Assembly: GCA_016290905.1 (NCBI GenBank)
Contig: JAEEVO010000004.1
Span: 1-64,000 of the forward strand
Length of the DNA: 64,000 bases
Direction: 5' to 3'
Origin: Lachnospiraceae bacterium
GTDB taxonomy: Bacteria > Bacillota > Clostridia > Lachnospirales > Lachnospiraceae
The position numbers and the translations under genes were made by a program. Shown here piece by piece: positions 10,290 through 20,384 of the stretch; the first letter of the stretch is position 1; each line of letters begins with the position of its first letter. The notes under the pieces are model-generated. The model was not told the DNA's origin. It did no database searches and saw only the letters and a program-made list of their open reading frames with translations.

Positions 10290-10439
10290 ATGAAAAAGAA
10301 GATGCTGATCATGTAGAAGGATACTCTTTTGATCACAAAATGTTCATCCGGCAAGAAATATAAATACGCAGTACGTGCATACGTTAACGGTACATGGACA
10401 GAGATAGATAAGGCTTCGACAGCTACGATAATGCTTTAA
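10290..10439 (+). pseudogene. Remnant of a secreted Fn3-type protein (start region joined to a C-terminal tail)
   Basis: RBS and ATGAAAAAGAAGATGCTGATCATG then TAG in frame, followed by KDTLLITKCSSGKKYKYAVRAYVNGTWTEIDKASTATIML*, typical of a bacterial Fn3 C-terminus. Has TTGACA-N17-TAAAGT upstream and a terminator downstream. Confidence 0.6.
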
Positions 10440-10442
10440 GTA

Positions 10443-10473
10443 AAAGACGCAGGGCTTTGGCTCTGCGTCTTTT
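10443..10473. terminator. Terminator
   Basis: AAAGACGCAG-ggctttgg-CTCTGCGTCTTTT hairpin. Confidence 0.85.
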
Positions 10474-10485
10474 CTATGACCATGA

Positions 10486-11178
10486 TCAATTTTCAAAATA
10501 ACCCGATGGTACAATCCCCGTACCTGTCACATTGTATTCCCTTTTAAAAACAGTTCCATCTTCAATCGGGAAATTGCTAAACCCCGATGAACCTTCTGCC
10601 CTAAAGATCAGATCACCGTCTACTACGTCAAAGTAATTTTTCTTTGTTCCTTCGATAATCGTCAGCAGATTGTCCTCTATATTCCAGTTACCACTCGAGA
10701 TATGACTGCTGTACACCGGCTGAGAATAAGAAACCGTCCCATCTTTAAATAACAATAACCTGAAAGGGCTTGTCTTCTGCTCTAAATTAGGAACTGTAAC
10801 CTTATCATCGGTACATTTGTATGATTTCCCACCAATCTCCTTATCCTGAGCATAAGGCAATGCAGGCTCAAACCCGGGACCCGTTCTATAAGCATTTATA
10901 TCATTTACCGTTTTCGTCTGCGGATCATAATATACCATGATCCCGTCACCGTTTTCTACATTGTTTCCGTTTATATTCGTAGTACTTTCAGTCTCCGTCC
11001 CAGCTTTATCTTCCTTCGCAGTATCCTTATGATTGGCTAAAAAAACTACTCCCATTACAGTGCCTGCTACCAATACCACGACTATGATCCAAAACAACGG
11101 TTTCTTATAATTCAATATCGATTTCATGCTGTTCTTTACTCCTGTCTTGTCAAAACCGTCCTTATCGTTACCAAACAC
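10486..11178 (-). CDS. Hypothetical membrane-anchored protein
   Basis: One TM near the N-terminus (PLFWIIVVVLVAGTVMGVVFLA) and a long extracytoplasmic region. Confidence 0.65.
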   Translation of the reverse strand: MFGNDKDGFDKTGVKNSMKSILNYKKPLFWIIVVVLVAGTVMGVVFLANHKDTAKEDKAGTETESTTNINGNNVENGDGIMVYYDPQTKTVNDINAYRTGPGFEPALPYAQDKEIGGKSYKCTDDKVTVPNLEQKTSPFRLLLFKDGTVSYSQPVYSSHISSGNWNIEDNLLTIIEGTKKNYFDVVDGDLIFRAEGSSGFSNFPIEDGTVFKREYNVTGTGIVPSGYFEN

Positions 11179-11210
11179 TGCTGCCTTTGTCCGACACCCG
11201 GGATAATGTT

Positions 11211-12113
11211 TTAGATAAGCGATGTACTAAAGTATCTTTCTGCCCGGTCAGGCAACATAGTAGCGATAGTCATATCCTTCCCATATTTTTCCGCCATCTT
11301 CTTGGCTGCCCATACATTGGCTCCCGATGATGTACCTACCAATAGTCCCTGAACGCGAGCCAGTTCACGGGCCGTGTTTATGGCATCTTCATCCGATACT
11401 TCCACTATATCCGTGATGATGGAAGTATCAAGTATATCGGGAATAAAACCGTCTCCTATTCCCTGTATCTGATGCAGTCCGGGCTCATCTCCGAGAAGAG
11501 CCGAAACATTTTTGGGCTCAACGGCAACTATCTTACATTCAGGATTTCTTTCAAGCAGATATTCTGCCACGCCTTGCAGCGTTCCGCCGCTGCCTATACC
11601 GGATACATAGACATCTATCTTTTTCCCGAGCTGTTCCGTTAATTCTACAGCAGTAGTCTTGTAATGCATCCTCGGATTTGCGGGATTCTGAAATTGTTGA
11701 GGTACGAAGTAGTCTTCCGAAGAAGCTGCTATCTCCAACGCCTTATCTACAGAACCGCCGATACTTAGTTTAGGATCCGTCAGAACCAGTTCAGCCCCTA
11801 AAGCTTTTATGATTTTCTTACGTTCCTCGCTCATGTTTTCAGGCATAACGATAATAACCCGATAGCCCTTCCTGACGCCGCATAATGCAAGCCCGATACC
11901 TGTATTGCCGGACGTCGGCTCTATGATAGTCATACCGGGTCTTAATCTCCCGTCCTTTTCCGCTTCCTCGATCATATTGAGAGCTATCCTGTCCTTTATA
12001 CTTCCGCCCGGGTTTAAGAATTCTGCTTTAGCATATAACTGTAATCCTGTTGTCTGCTCCAAACTGATAAGAGGAGTGTTTCCGATCAGATCCAAAACAT
12101 TTGTATAGTACAT
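11211..12113 (-). CDS. cysK: Cysteine synthase A
   Basis: LIGNTPL, NPGGSIKDRIAL, PTSGNTGIGLA, GIGSGGTLQG motifs. Confidence 0.95.
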   Translation of the reverse strand: MYYTNVLDLIGNTPLISLEQTTGLQLYAKAEFLNPGGSIKDRIALNMIEEAEKDGRLRPGMTIIEPTSGNTGIGLALCGVRKGYRVIIVMPENMSEERKKIIKALGAELVLTDPKLSIGGSVDKALEIAASSEDYFVPQQFQNPANPRMHYKTTAVELTEQLGKKIDVYVSGIGSGGTLQGVAEYLLERNPECKIVAVEPKNVSALLGDEPGLHQIQGIGDGFIPDILDTSIITDIVEVSDEDAINTARELARVQGLLVGTSSGANVWAAKKMAEKYGKDMTIATMLPDRAERYFSTSLI

Positions 12114-12115
12114 CT

Positions 12116-12310
12116 TTACTTTTCTCCTTGTTCTTTATATTCTTTTTGCTTTCTCTTCTTCTTTTTCTTATGTGCGATTATCAATGCGATAATGCATATG
12201 ATCCCTACGCCCGGGATTATGATAACCAGGGGATTGTACTTTAACAGAAGCAGAAACAGTACAAAAATTTCGTTCGCCGTGCTTTTAATCCTTTTCCATA
12301 AGTTTTTCAT
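12116..12310 (-). CDS. Small membrane protein
   Basis: 64 aa, one TM, Lys-rich C-terminus; RBS AAGGAG upstream. Confidence 0.55.
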   Translation of the reverse strand: MKNLWKRIKSTANEIFVLFLLLLKYNPLVIIIPGVGIICIIALIIAHKKKKKRKQKEYKEQGEK

Positions 12311-12337
12311 AAAAAATCTCCTTTCTGTATTACAAGT

Positions 12338-12439
12338 TTATAGTAGTACTTCTCTAAAATCCGCTTCTTTGCATCCGTTTTTTATTGCCTTCTTATAATC
12401 TTTCTTGAATTGTGCAGTTCGCTTTATTTCTTTAATCAT
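12338..12439 (-). pseudogene. Truncated YafQ-family toxin (33 codons)
   Basis: Overlaps the antitoxin stop (ATGATTAA); encodes MIKEIKRTAQFKKDYKKAIKNGCKEADFREVLL*, matching only the YafQ N-terminus. Confidence 0.65.
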
Positions 12440-12686
12440 TCAAATCCTCCATAAGTTCATCTATGGAAGAGAACGATACCATCTCACCGTTTTCAGCGTC
12501 TTTTATCGCCTTTAGTGTTACAGCATTCGGAATTTCGGCAGTAACAGGAAAAGGTATACCTTTATGCAGGATTACCTGACGAAGATAAATATTTATAGCC
12601 GTCGACATATCAAGCCCTACACTCTGAAACACATTACCTGCTTCTTTCTTTATATTATCATCTACTCTTACTGTTATAGTACTCAT
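12432..12686 (-). CDS. RelB/DinJ family antitoxin
   Basis: MSTITVRVDDNIKKEAGNVFQSVGLDMSTAINIYLRQVILHKGIPF is typical RelB/DinJ. Confidence 0.92.
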   Translation of the reverse strand: MSTITVRVDDNIKKEAGNVFQSVGLDMSTAINIYLRQVILHKGIPFPVTAEIPNAVTLKAIKDAENGEMVSFSSIDELMEDLND

Positions 12687-12766
12687 AACATCGCCTCCTT
12701 TGTACTAACAATATAACACATTGTTAGTACATTGTAAATTGCTTTTTTGTTTTTAAATCACTCCGA

Positions 12767-14221
12767 TTACAGCTTTATTTTCAGCACTCCGGGCATGCCG
12801 GTGTCTTTTCTTTCAGGCAAGTCTATGACAAGTACTCCTGCATGTTGTACATAGTTTACAGGGCCTGCTCCGAGGTACTCTATGCTCTGTACTTTTTCTT
12901 CCGGGGTAAGTGACTTGATGACAGCGGTTTTTGAGTGATTGCCCTTCATGATGAAGGCATATATGCATCCGTCCTTCTGTACAAAACGGAAGTCATCCTC
13001 CTGCCAGTCTACCTGATCCTCCCTGAAGCCTTCTATGATGACATGTGAATGTCCTTCTCCAGATACCCTGTAAGGTCTTGTACTATATACCGCCTCATTG
13101 TTAACGCTGAACCATTTTGCAAGCTCATCAAGTATCCATTCAGCCTGTTCATCTATGGTCCCGTCCGGACGCTGCAGGATATTGAGGAGCAGGGTTCCGT
13201 TTTTCGCTATGCTGTCAATCAGGATATCTATGATATGTCTCGGCGTCTTATAATGTGCTTTCTTATCGTAAAACCAGCCGCCTATGCAAGTCTCGGACTG
13301 CCACGGTACGGGGCTGATGTCAGGCAGCTGACTTCTCTCCATATCAAGCACGCCAACACGGTATATCCTTTCGTCGCGGTGCTTCTGGGTATACACTGCA
13401 TTATTCTCCCCATAGAGCTTTTCTGCAGTATTGTACAGGTAGCTTACTGCCTCTAAGCCGTACCTGTAGAGATTATCGTTCTTGTCCTCCAGATTGTTTT
13501 CTTCTTCAAACGGCAGCCAGCTGTCGGAATATAGAAGATCCGGCTGATAGTTATCTATGATTTCCTTCATGACATTCAGCCAGTACTCATGGAACTTCTC
13601 ATTTTTCGTGAGCCATATGCACTTGCTGTCGTCCTCACCGGGCTTAGTAACATGCTCATAGTTATCATGATAAAAATCCCTGTAGGCAGGGTCATTGCCG
13701 TCGTAAGGTACGCCCGCGTACGGTCCATAAGTATCGCAGCCTTTATTCGAGCGCCACCAGGAGAATGATGCTCCCAGATGCTCCGTCATGCCAAAGGGCA
13801 TATTGTATTTCTTTGCGGCTGCTTTCCACAGACCGCATATATCCTTATGCGGTCCCACCTCCACACTGTTCATGCGGTTATATTTCGACTTGAAGTTAAA
13901 GAAGTGGTCATGATGCGATGCCTGAGCAACAAAATACCTTGCTCCTGCCTTATAGTATTTTTCCATCAATACATCGGGATCGAACTTTTCCGCTTTCCAG
14001 AGAGCACAGATGTCCTTAAATCCGAACTTCGAAGGGTGTCCGTAGGTACGAAGATGATACTCATACTGGTCGGTTCCCTGTATGTACATGTTCCGTGCAT
14101 ACCAGTCTCCGCACATAGGTACAGACTGTGGTCCCCAGTGGCTCCATATGCCGAATTTCACATCCCTGAACCATTCAGGGCATTTATATGTTCTTAACGA
14201 TTCAAATGTGGGTTCAAACAT
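12767..14221 (-). CDS. Alpha-L-fucosidase (GH29)
   Basis: WFRDVKFGIWSHWGP..., YYKAGARYFVAQASHHDHF and QPDLLYSDS motifs of GH29. Confidence 0.9.
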   Translation of the reverse strand: MFEPTFESLRTYKCPEWFRDVKFGIWSHWGPQSVPMCGDWYARNMYIQGTDQYEYHLRTYGHPSKFGFKDICALWKAEKFDPDVLMEKYYKAGARYFVAQASHHDHFFNFKSKYNRMNSVEVGPHKDICGLWKAAAKKYNMPFGMTEHLGASFSWWRSNKGCDTYGPYAGVPYDGNDPAYRDFYHDNYEHVTKPGEDDSKCIWLTKNEKFHEYWLNVMKEIIDNYQPDLLYSDSWLPFEEENNLEDKNDNLYRYGLEAVSYLYNTAEKLYGENNAVYTQKHRDERIYRVGVLDMERSQLPDISPVPWQSETCIGGWFYDKKAHYKTPRHIIDILIDSIAKNGTLLLNILQRPDGTIDEQAEWILDELAKWFSVNNEAVYSTRPYRVSGEGHSHVIIEGFREDQVDWQEDDFRFVQKDGCIYAFIMKGNHSKTAVIKSLTPEEKVQSIEYLGAGPVNYVQHAGVLVIDLPERKDTGMPGVLKIKL

Positions 14222-14360
14222 GGTGACCTCCTCTTCATATTCCTAATATAATCTATTTTATGTCGTCTCTATATATACCCTATTCTTTTCTCTAACTGTT
14301 TTGAAAGTATGGATGGTAACATAAAAACCTTTCCCCTATCATTTTATAAAACCTTTCCGT

Positions 14361-14516
14361 GAAAGTTACCGGCAAGTTAAATTTCCCTATATTTCGATAT
14401 TTTTTCCTCAAAAACATTCTGTTCTGCAAGTTACCGGCAAGTTAAATTTCCTTTGTTTTTCGGGATTATTCTTTCATAAACATCCTGTTCTGCAAGTTAC
14501 CGGCAAGTTAAAGAAA
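14361..14516. repeat. About 65-bp tandem repeat upstream of the alpha-fucosidase
   Basis: AAGTTACCGGCAAGTTAAA at 14363, 14428 and 14494 (spacing 65 and 66). Confidence 0.85.
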
Positions 14517-14577
14517 CAATTTTTTTAGAAGTATCTTGTCAAAAATCCAAATAATTATCTCACTATGATTAAAGCCA

Positions 14578-16866
14578 TCAGGACAACAATATCACCGCGC
14601 CGTCAAAATCTGACAGACCGGTAATCGTCAGGCGACGTCCGTCAAGCTCAACTCCTATGCCTTTACGTTTGAAGCATTCGCATGCCGGCTCGATATTCGG
14701 ATTGCTTCCAAGAACAGCCTCGGGCAATTCTATTTCTATCGTATCTTTTCCTTCCATGGCAAAAGTGTTTACCACTATAACTGCCTTGGGTGATACAGAA
14801 ACGTTCTTTGTGTCGCCGTTTTCAGCGGCTCTTACTACAACCTGCCAGCCTTTTAGCTCATTATAGCTGTTCTGATAAGGTCCGTAACGGAAGTTTCTCC
14901 CGTGCTTTATGACCGGAGCGCATTTCTTATAAAAAGCTATGGCTTCATCTACGATTTTAAATTGTTCTTCGGATATCGTACTCATGTCGCCGGACAGGCA
15001 CATTCTCCCAAGGAATGTATTTGAGAGAGAATAATACAGTCTTTTTTCATCATCCTTTGCCCGGAGCACTGCCCAAATCTGGCTCTGGGCCGGAAGTATC
15101 GCACGGGTTACATTTGCTGCGATCACAGGGATTGCCTGCCATTCGTGCGCGTCGGAGAATGATGCCATCGAAGTTACCGCCTGCATCGAAGGTTCAAGAC
15201 GATGACCTCCCGAGGAACAATTTTCTATGACTATTTCCGGGATTTCTTTTCTTATCTTTTTAAAGAAATCTCTTGATGCCTCGAGGCTCTGTCTCATGCC
15301 TTCTCCCTGGGACTCCGCACCGTCGCATCCGATCCCGAGATTATCGTTGTAATCAACCTTCAGATATCCGAAACCGTTGTCCTTCAGGTTATTGATAACA
15401 CGTTCTGTAAGGTAATCTATAACTTCGGGTTTTCTCATATCGAGGAATCTCCGGAACATGGTCTGTATCGGTATCCCGTCACGTTTCAGGAGCATATCCT
15501 CATTTTTAAACATGTCGGAATCCTTTCCGACCACTTCCATTTCATACCAAAGCCCGGGTATCATCCCGCATTCCCTTATTTTATCGGCCGTCTTTTTAAG
15601 GCCGTTGGGGAATTTGTTCTTATTTGTGATCCAGTCTCCGATATCGGACCAGTCGTTTCCGTCCTTGACGTGCCAGCCCGCGTCTATTACGCAGTACTTT
15701 ATACCATGGCCTTTGAGACGCTCGGCTATGGCTTCCATTTCCTTCTCATCCGGGTTGCCCCAGCTGGTGCAGTACTCATTGAATATGATCGGCAGTTCTT
15801 TTTCGGACTCCGGTACGTTTTCCAGATTTATAAGCTGAGCGGATGTAAGTCTCCGACTCACCTCATCAACACTGTTTAAGGTTATTCCGTAATTTTCATC
15901 GCACCCGGTAAAAATGTTGGACCCGACTCCTGTTTTACAAACTGTAAGTACTGCTTCGGGAGTAACAAAGCTTTCTTTCGGCTTCAATTCCTTCATCCAG
16001 TGCCCGAACTCCCTGTCGGCTATACCGCCCGAGAGTGAATTTTTCTCGTCCCTGTTATAGACCTCCATCTGCCATGATGAATTCATGTACAGCTGGGCTC
16101 CGATTGAATATCCGCTTGACTCTTTCCCGTTACCCTGTGAAGAAGCTCCTGTTTTTTCTCCCCTATCAGTCACTACCATCCATGGGAAATACCTTCTCAC
16201 GGGCATGGAACCCACCTCACCGAATCTTTCGCTCGACGCGCCTATACGCAGCCACGCAGGTTCAAGCTCCATATCAAGGAAGCTCCTGCTTTCAAGCTTT
16301 CCTTCCATGCTCCACTTGCTTTTCATTCGGTGAAGCACAAGGTCCTTCTGCCTAAGTCCCTTACCCGTAACCGGGAAGGCGCAGATATTAAAAGAGGACG
16401 CCATCTCTAAAGTCTCTTTTTCCTTTGAATCCGATTCAAAAATCGAATAGGCTTTAATGTATTCAGTGCCCCCGATATATTCTATAACAGAAGATATTTT
16501 AATATTTCTTCTTTCGTATTCCGTAATGATCCTTTGAATGCCTGCTGCTCTGTTGCCGCTTCCTGTATCTGCGGTTATATAACCGTCCTTCGAAATATTT
16601 TCCACCCTCTGAGCTATGAATTTCATGTCGTTCGAGGACTGGCTGTTCTTCATGGAATGTCCGTGTATAAAACCATCCGGATAGTTGTCACCGATAAACT
16701 TGCATTGCACTGCCGGCTCCACGCTCCACCATCCTTCAAGATTTATCCTGTCGTCATAGCCTGCCGGCAAAAGCGTGTAACCTACACTTCCGCTCCGGTT
16801 ATCTTTTATGAAAATGACCAGCATGTCACCCAATTCAAATTTCGAATATATTTCTTTATCTGCCAT
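14578..16866 (-). CDS. Alpha-galactosidase (GH36)
   Basis: GIKYCVIDAGWH, GFGYLKVDYN, SSGGHRLEP...FSDAHEW; 762 aa. Confidence 0.9.
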   Translation of the reverse strand: MADKEIYSKFELGDMLVIFIKDNRSGSVGYTLLPAGYDDRINLEGWWSVEPAVQCKFIGDNYPDGFIHGHSMKNSQSSNDMKFIAQRVENISKDGYITADTGSGNRAAGIQRIITEYERRNIKISSVIEYIGGTEYIKAYSIFESDSKEKETLEMASSFNICAFPVTGKGLRQKDLVLHRMKSKWSMEGKLESRSFLDMELEPAWLRIGASSERFGEVGSMPVRRYFPWMVVTDRGEKTGASSQGNGKESSGYSIGAQLYMNSSWQMEVYNRDEKNSLSGGIADREFGHWMKELKPKESFVTPEAVLTVCKTGVGSNIFTGCDENYGITLNSVDEVSRRLTSAQLINLENVPESEKELPIIFNEYCTSWGNPDEKEMEAIAERLKGHGIKYCVIDAGWHVKDGNDWSDIGDWITNKNKFPNGLKKTADKIRECGMIPGLWYEMEVVGKDSDMFKNEDMLLKRDGIPIQTMFRRFLDMRKPEVIDYLTERVINNLKDNGFGYLKVDYNDNLGIGCDGAESQGEGMRQSLEASRDFFKKIRKEIPEIVIENCSSGGHRLEPSMQAVTSMASFSDAHEWQAIPVIAANVTRAILPAQSQIWAVLRAKDDEKRLYYSLSNTFLGRMCLSGDMSTISEEQFKIVDEAIAFYKKCAPVIKHGRNFRYGPYQNSYNELKGWQVVVRAAENGDTKNVSVSPKAVIVVNTFAMEGKDTIEIELPEAVLGSNPNIEPACECFKRKGIGVELDGRRLTITGLSDFDGAVILLS

Positions 16867-17614
16867 TATCGATACTTTCCCCTATGTTCATATAATGCTC
16901 TGCAAGTCCTATATCTTCCGGTGTGGTTATCTTGATGTTTCTATAGTCTCCGGGAACTATCTTCACCTTATGCCCTGTGTATTTTTCTACCAGCATGGCA
17001 TCATCGGTTATTGCCTTTGATGCTGAAGACCCGTTATGGGCCGCTTCCTCATAAAACTTCTCAAAAGCCTCTTTTATCAGCGAAAGGCTAAAGCACTGCG
17101 GGGTCTGGATGCGGTACATCTTTTTCCTGTCGGGAGTATGCGATACATCCATGTTCTCATCCGCTTCCTTAACTGTATCCTTTTCGGGCACACCCGGGAT
17201 ACAAGCCTCGTATTTTACCACATTTTCGATACAGGAATTTATAAGCTCCGGCGTAACCAGAGGACGCACGCCGTCATGTATCAGAATATAGTTTTCGGCA
17301 ACATCACTCCCTGACGTTCCTTTTAGTACCTGTTTTAATCCCTCGTATACAGAGTCGCATCTCTCAGCACCGCCGGCACATATAGCCGTAACCTTTTTTA
17401 AACAGTATTTCCGTACTATCTCTTCCCTGACATAAGCAATTTCATCTTTTCCGGTGACCACGATCACATTGTCTGCATTGCTTTTTTCAAACGCTTTCAG
17501 GGTCAGGCTTAGAATTGGATGCGAATTAAGTTCGATGTACTGTTTTTTCACAGTACTGTTCATCCTCTTTCCTGCTCCTGCCGCAACAATTATAGCTGAA
17601 AATCTTTTTGCCAT
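16856..17614 (-). CDS. ispD: 2-C-methyl-D-erythritol 4-phosphate cytidylyltransferase
   Basis: SAIIVAAGAGKRM nucleotidyltransferase motif and IHDGVRPLV; start chosen by GGAGG RBS. Confidence 0.92.
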   Translation of the reverse strand: MAKRFSAIIVAAGAGKRMNSTVKKQYIELNSHPILSLTLKAFEKSNADNVIVVTGKDEIAYVREEIVRKYCLKKVTAICAGGAERCDSVYEGLKQVLKGTSGSDVAENYILIHDGVRPLVTPELINSCIENVVKYEACIPGVPEKDTVKEADENMDVSHTPDRKKMYRIQTPQCFSLSLIKEAFEKFYEEAAHNGSSASKAITDDAMLVEKYTGHKVKIVPGDYRNIKITTPEDIGLAEHYMNIGESIDNGR

Positions 17615-17636
17615 TTGAACCGTTCCTCCGACTTGA

Positions 17637-18749
17637 TCATGCACGTTCCCCGAGCTTCAGGTTCGGGACGGCGTTCAGGTCGAGACCGTGCCGTGTACCG
17701 GAAATGTATTCGTAATATGCGGCGCATCCGATCATGGCGGCGTTATCGGTGCAGAGTATCGGTGACGGATAATACAGCGTATATCCGTTTGCTTCACAGG
17801 CTGCCTTCATTCCGGCACGGAGCGCCGAATTTGATGCAACTCCGCCTGCCATGGCGATTTTGGTATATCCGAAATCTTTTGCGGCTGCCATTGTTTTGCT
17901 GACAAGCGCATCTACTACTGCTTCCTGGAAAGACGCTGCCACATCTGCGACCGTCACTCCCTGTTCCTCATCTATCATGTCATTACCTGAAAAAACTGTT
18001 TCGTAAACAGTTTTTCCCTGTTTTGGCTCTTCTTCGACATGTCCCGCCGTCTGCTTCATCTTGCAAGAATTAAGGTAGTTAAGCACTGCCGATTTAAGGC
18101 CGCTGAAGCTGAAATCATAAGGACAGCCTTCGATATGGGCTCTTGGAAATGCCAATACATCCTTTCTGCCGGTCTTCGAAACCTTATCAACCTTCGGCCC
18201 GCCCGGATATCCGAGTCCGATGGCTCTGGCTACTTTATCAAATGCCTCACCCGCCGCATCGTCGTGGGTTCGTCCGATTATCTCATATTCCGCATATCCG
18301 TTAACTTTTACGAGATGTGTATGTCCGCCGGATACGACAAGGCAGAGATACGGGGGCTCCAGCTCTTTATGTTCAACATAATTTGCCGCTATGTGCCCTT
18401 CAATGTGATGTACTCCGACCAGCGGTTTGCCGGTTGCATATGCTATGGCTTTTGCCTCAGCCACACCGACCAGAAGTGCCCCGACAAGTCCGGGCCCGTA
18501 GGTCACTCCGATCGCATCGATATCGTCAATTGTGACACCTGCATCCTTAAGCGATGTTTTAATCACCTGATTGATCTTTTCTATATGTTTTCTTGATGCT
18601 ATCTCCGGCACAACGCCTCCGTACAGCGTATGAAGGTCTATCTGAGAATAAATCGTATTAGAAAGAACCTCCCTGCCGTTCTTGACTACGGCAGCCGCGG
18701 TCTCATCGCACGAAGATTCAATTGCAAGTATCAAAACATCCTTACCCAT
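17637..18749 (-). CDS. tsaD: tRNA N6-adenosine threonylcarbamoyltransferase
   Basis: [37 protein letters not shown]. Confidence 0.96.
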   Translation of the reverse strand: MGKDVLILAIESSCDETAAAVVKNGREVLSNTIYSQIDLHTLYGGVVPEIASRKHIEKINQVIKTSLKDAGVTIDDIDAIGVTYGPGLVGALLVGVAEAKAIAYATGKPLVGVHHIEGHIAANYVEHKELEPPYLCLVVSGGHTHLVKVNGYAEYEIIGRTHDDAAGEAFDKVARAIGLGYPGGPKVDKVSKTGRKDVLAFPRAHIEGCPYDFSFSGLKSAVLNYLNSCKMKQTAGHVEEEPKQGKTVYETVFSGNDMIDEEQGVTVADVAASFQEAVVDALVSKTMAAAKDFGYTKIAMAGGVASNSALRAGMKAACEANGYTLYYPSPILCTDNAAMIGCAAYYEYISGTRHGLDLNAVPNLKLGERA

Positions 18750-18785
18750 TTTTCACACTTCCTGATTTAAAATTTACTGATTGAT

Positions 18786-19394
18786 TCAGTCAGCCTCGGT
18801 GATGGTTGACTCGTCCTTTATTTCCTTGAAGGCGGCTATCTTCCACTTTTTGTCGGCATCTTTAACGATACTGAATTTTTCGTAGACCTTCTTCATTCCG
18901 GAACCCTGTTCGGTAAACGACATATTTATTATCGCGGTTTCTCCGAATTTGGTCTCAATATATTCGATATTTTCGGTAGAATCTATCCAGTAATCAAATA
19001 TAGATTTCTTTTCCTTCTTATATTTTTCCCGTTCATTCTTTATCGCTTCCACCTGTTGATCCTCACTGTTGATAGCAAGCAGATCCGGATAATAAAGGTC
19101 TCTGAGCTTGGAAACAAGCTTTTCTATCTGTTCGTCGGTAAGCTCATCATTATACAGGCACTTCGTTATCCTGCAATAGATTTTCAGTACTTCACGCGGC
19201 GTTGCCGGATAGTTTTTTACCAGGTCTTTTCTGATCAGTGTTTCTGCTTCCGTTAATTCCGAAGGTATTTCCGTAGCCTCTTCTTTCCCGTTGTCTCTTG
19301 TCAGCATGATATATAATCCTATGATCACGCCTGACAGGATTACCAGAAATACTATCGTCCCTACCGGGCTGGTTTTCGTCTTTTTAATATTCAT
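18786..19394 (-). CDS. Hypothetical membrane-anchored protein
   Basis: N-terminal TM; TsaD-adjacent; no family recognised with confidence. Confidence 0.65.
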   Translation of the reverse strand: MNIKKTKTSPVGTIVFLVILSGVIIGLYIMLTRDNGKEEATEIPSELTEAETLIRKDLVKNYPATPREVLKIYCRITKCLYNDELTDEQIEKLVSKLRDLYYPDLLAINSEDQQVEAIKNEREKYKKEKKSIFDYWIDSTENIEYIETKFGETAIINMSFTEQGSGMKKVYEKFSIVKDADKKWKIAAFKEIKDESTITEAD

Positions 19395-20314
19395 ATTTCT
19401 TCATCCTTAAAGTTAAGTGTGACAGTTCTCAAATCCTTTGCGGCGATGGCGTTCGGGAATATTTTCCTGATCTTACCGACATATTCTGCAGGGTTGACAA
19501 GTGACGGGCTGTAATGGGTAAGCCACATCTCGTCAGGTCTCGGATCTGCCGATGCCGCAAGTCCCGCCGCTTCGGCAAATGTCATGTGCTTATGTTCTAC
19601 TGCCTTATTGTCCTTGTCATCCTCTCCGTACATGCCTTCACATATGAAAATGTCCGAGCCTGCTGCCATCTCCGAGATGATGCCGACAGGACGCGTATCC
19701 GTACAATACGTTACCTTTATACCCTTTCTTTCGGGACCGAGGATCATGTCCTGTGTATATTCGATCCCGTCCAGTTCCACAACCTGACCCTTCTGCAGCC
19801 TGCTCCAGGCCTTCATCGGAACATTGTTTGCTGCGGCTTTTTCGGGATCAAACTTTCCCGCACGGTCTATCATGATGCTGTATCCGTAGCAGGTAACCCT
19901 GTGATTAACTCTGAACGCTTTTATCCTGTATCCGCACATGGAATACTCACACACTGTATCATTCAGTTCTATGAACTTTATCTCAAACGGAAGCTCGGGC
20001 GCTATCACCCTCAATGCATTTACCGTTCTCTCCAGTCCTTTGGGACCGATCAGTGTTACCGGTTCCGTTCTCTCCGCGTTCCCCATCGAGAGCAGAAGCC
20101 CCGGCAGACCGCTTATGTGATCTCCGTGAAAATGTGTAAAGCACACAGTGTCTATATCGTGAAAGCTCCAGCCTCTTTCCCTTATCGCCACCTGGGTTCC
20201 CTCACCGCAGTCGATAAGCAGGCTGCTTCCGTTGTACCGTGTCATAAGTGCCGTCAGCCTCCTGTAAGGCAGCGGCATCATGCCACCGGTACCGAGTAAG
20301 CATAAATCCAACAT
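19391..20314 (-). CDS. rnz: Ribonuclease Z
   Basis: LGTGGMMPLPYRRLTAL, FTHFHGDHISGLPG, TDTRP. Confidence 0.93.
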   Translation of the reverse strand: MLDLCLLGTGGMMPLPYRRLTALMTRYNGSSLLIDCGEGTQVAIRERGWSFHDIDTVCFTHFHGDHISGLPGLLLSMGNAERTEPVTLIGPKGLERTVNALRVIAPELPFEIKFIELNDTVCEYSMCGYRIKAFRVNHRVTCYGYSIMIDRAGKFDPEKAAANNVPMKAWSRLQKGQVVELDGIEYTQDMILGPERKGIKVTYCTDTRPVGIISEMAAGSDIFICEGMYGEDDKDNKAVEHKHMTFAEAAGLAASADPRPDEMWLTHYSPSLVNPAEYVGKIRKIFPNAIAAKDLRTVTLNFKDEEI

Positions 20315-20384
20315 ATTTTAACCTTTCTGAAAATGTTTTACTGTCATATGTCCGAAGGATCTTGTTTACCATTATGGTTGTCGA

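Noticed and set aside
14363-14512. Possible mini-CRISPR array
   Set aside because: Only three repeats of ~19 bp, intervening sequences resemble each other, and no cas genes; fits tandem operator-like repeats better.
18039-18596. 185-aa plus-strand ORF
   Set aside because: Antisense to tsaD; no recognisable family.
19514-20299. 261-aa plus-strand ORF
   Set aside because: Antisense to rnz, which has clear catalytic motifs on the minus strand.
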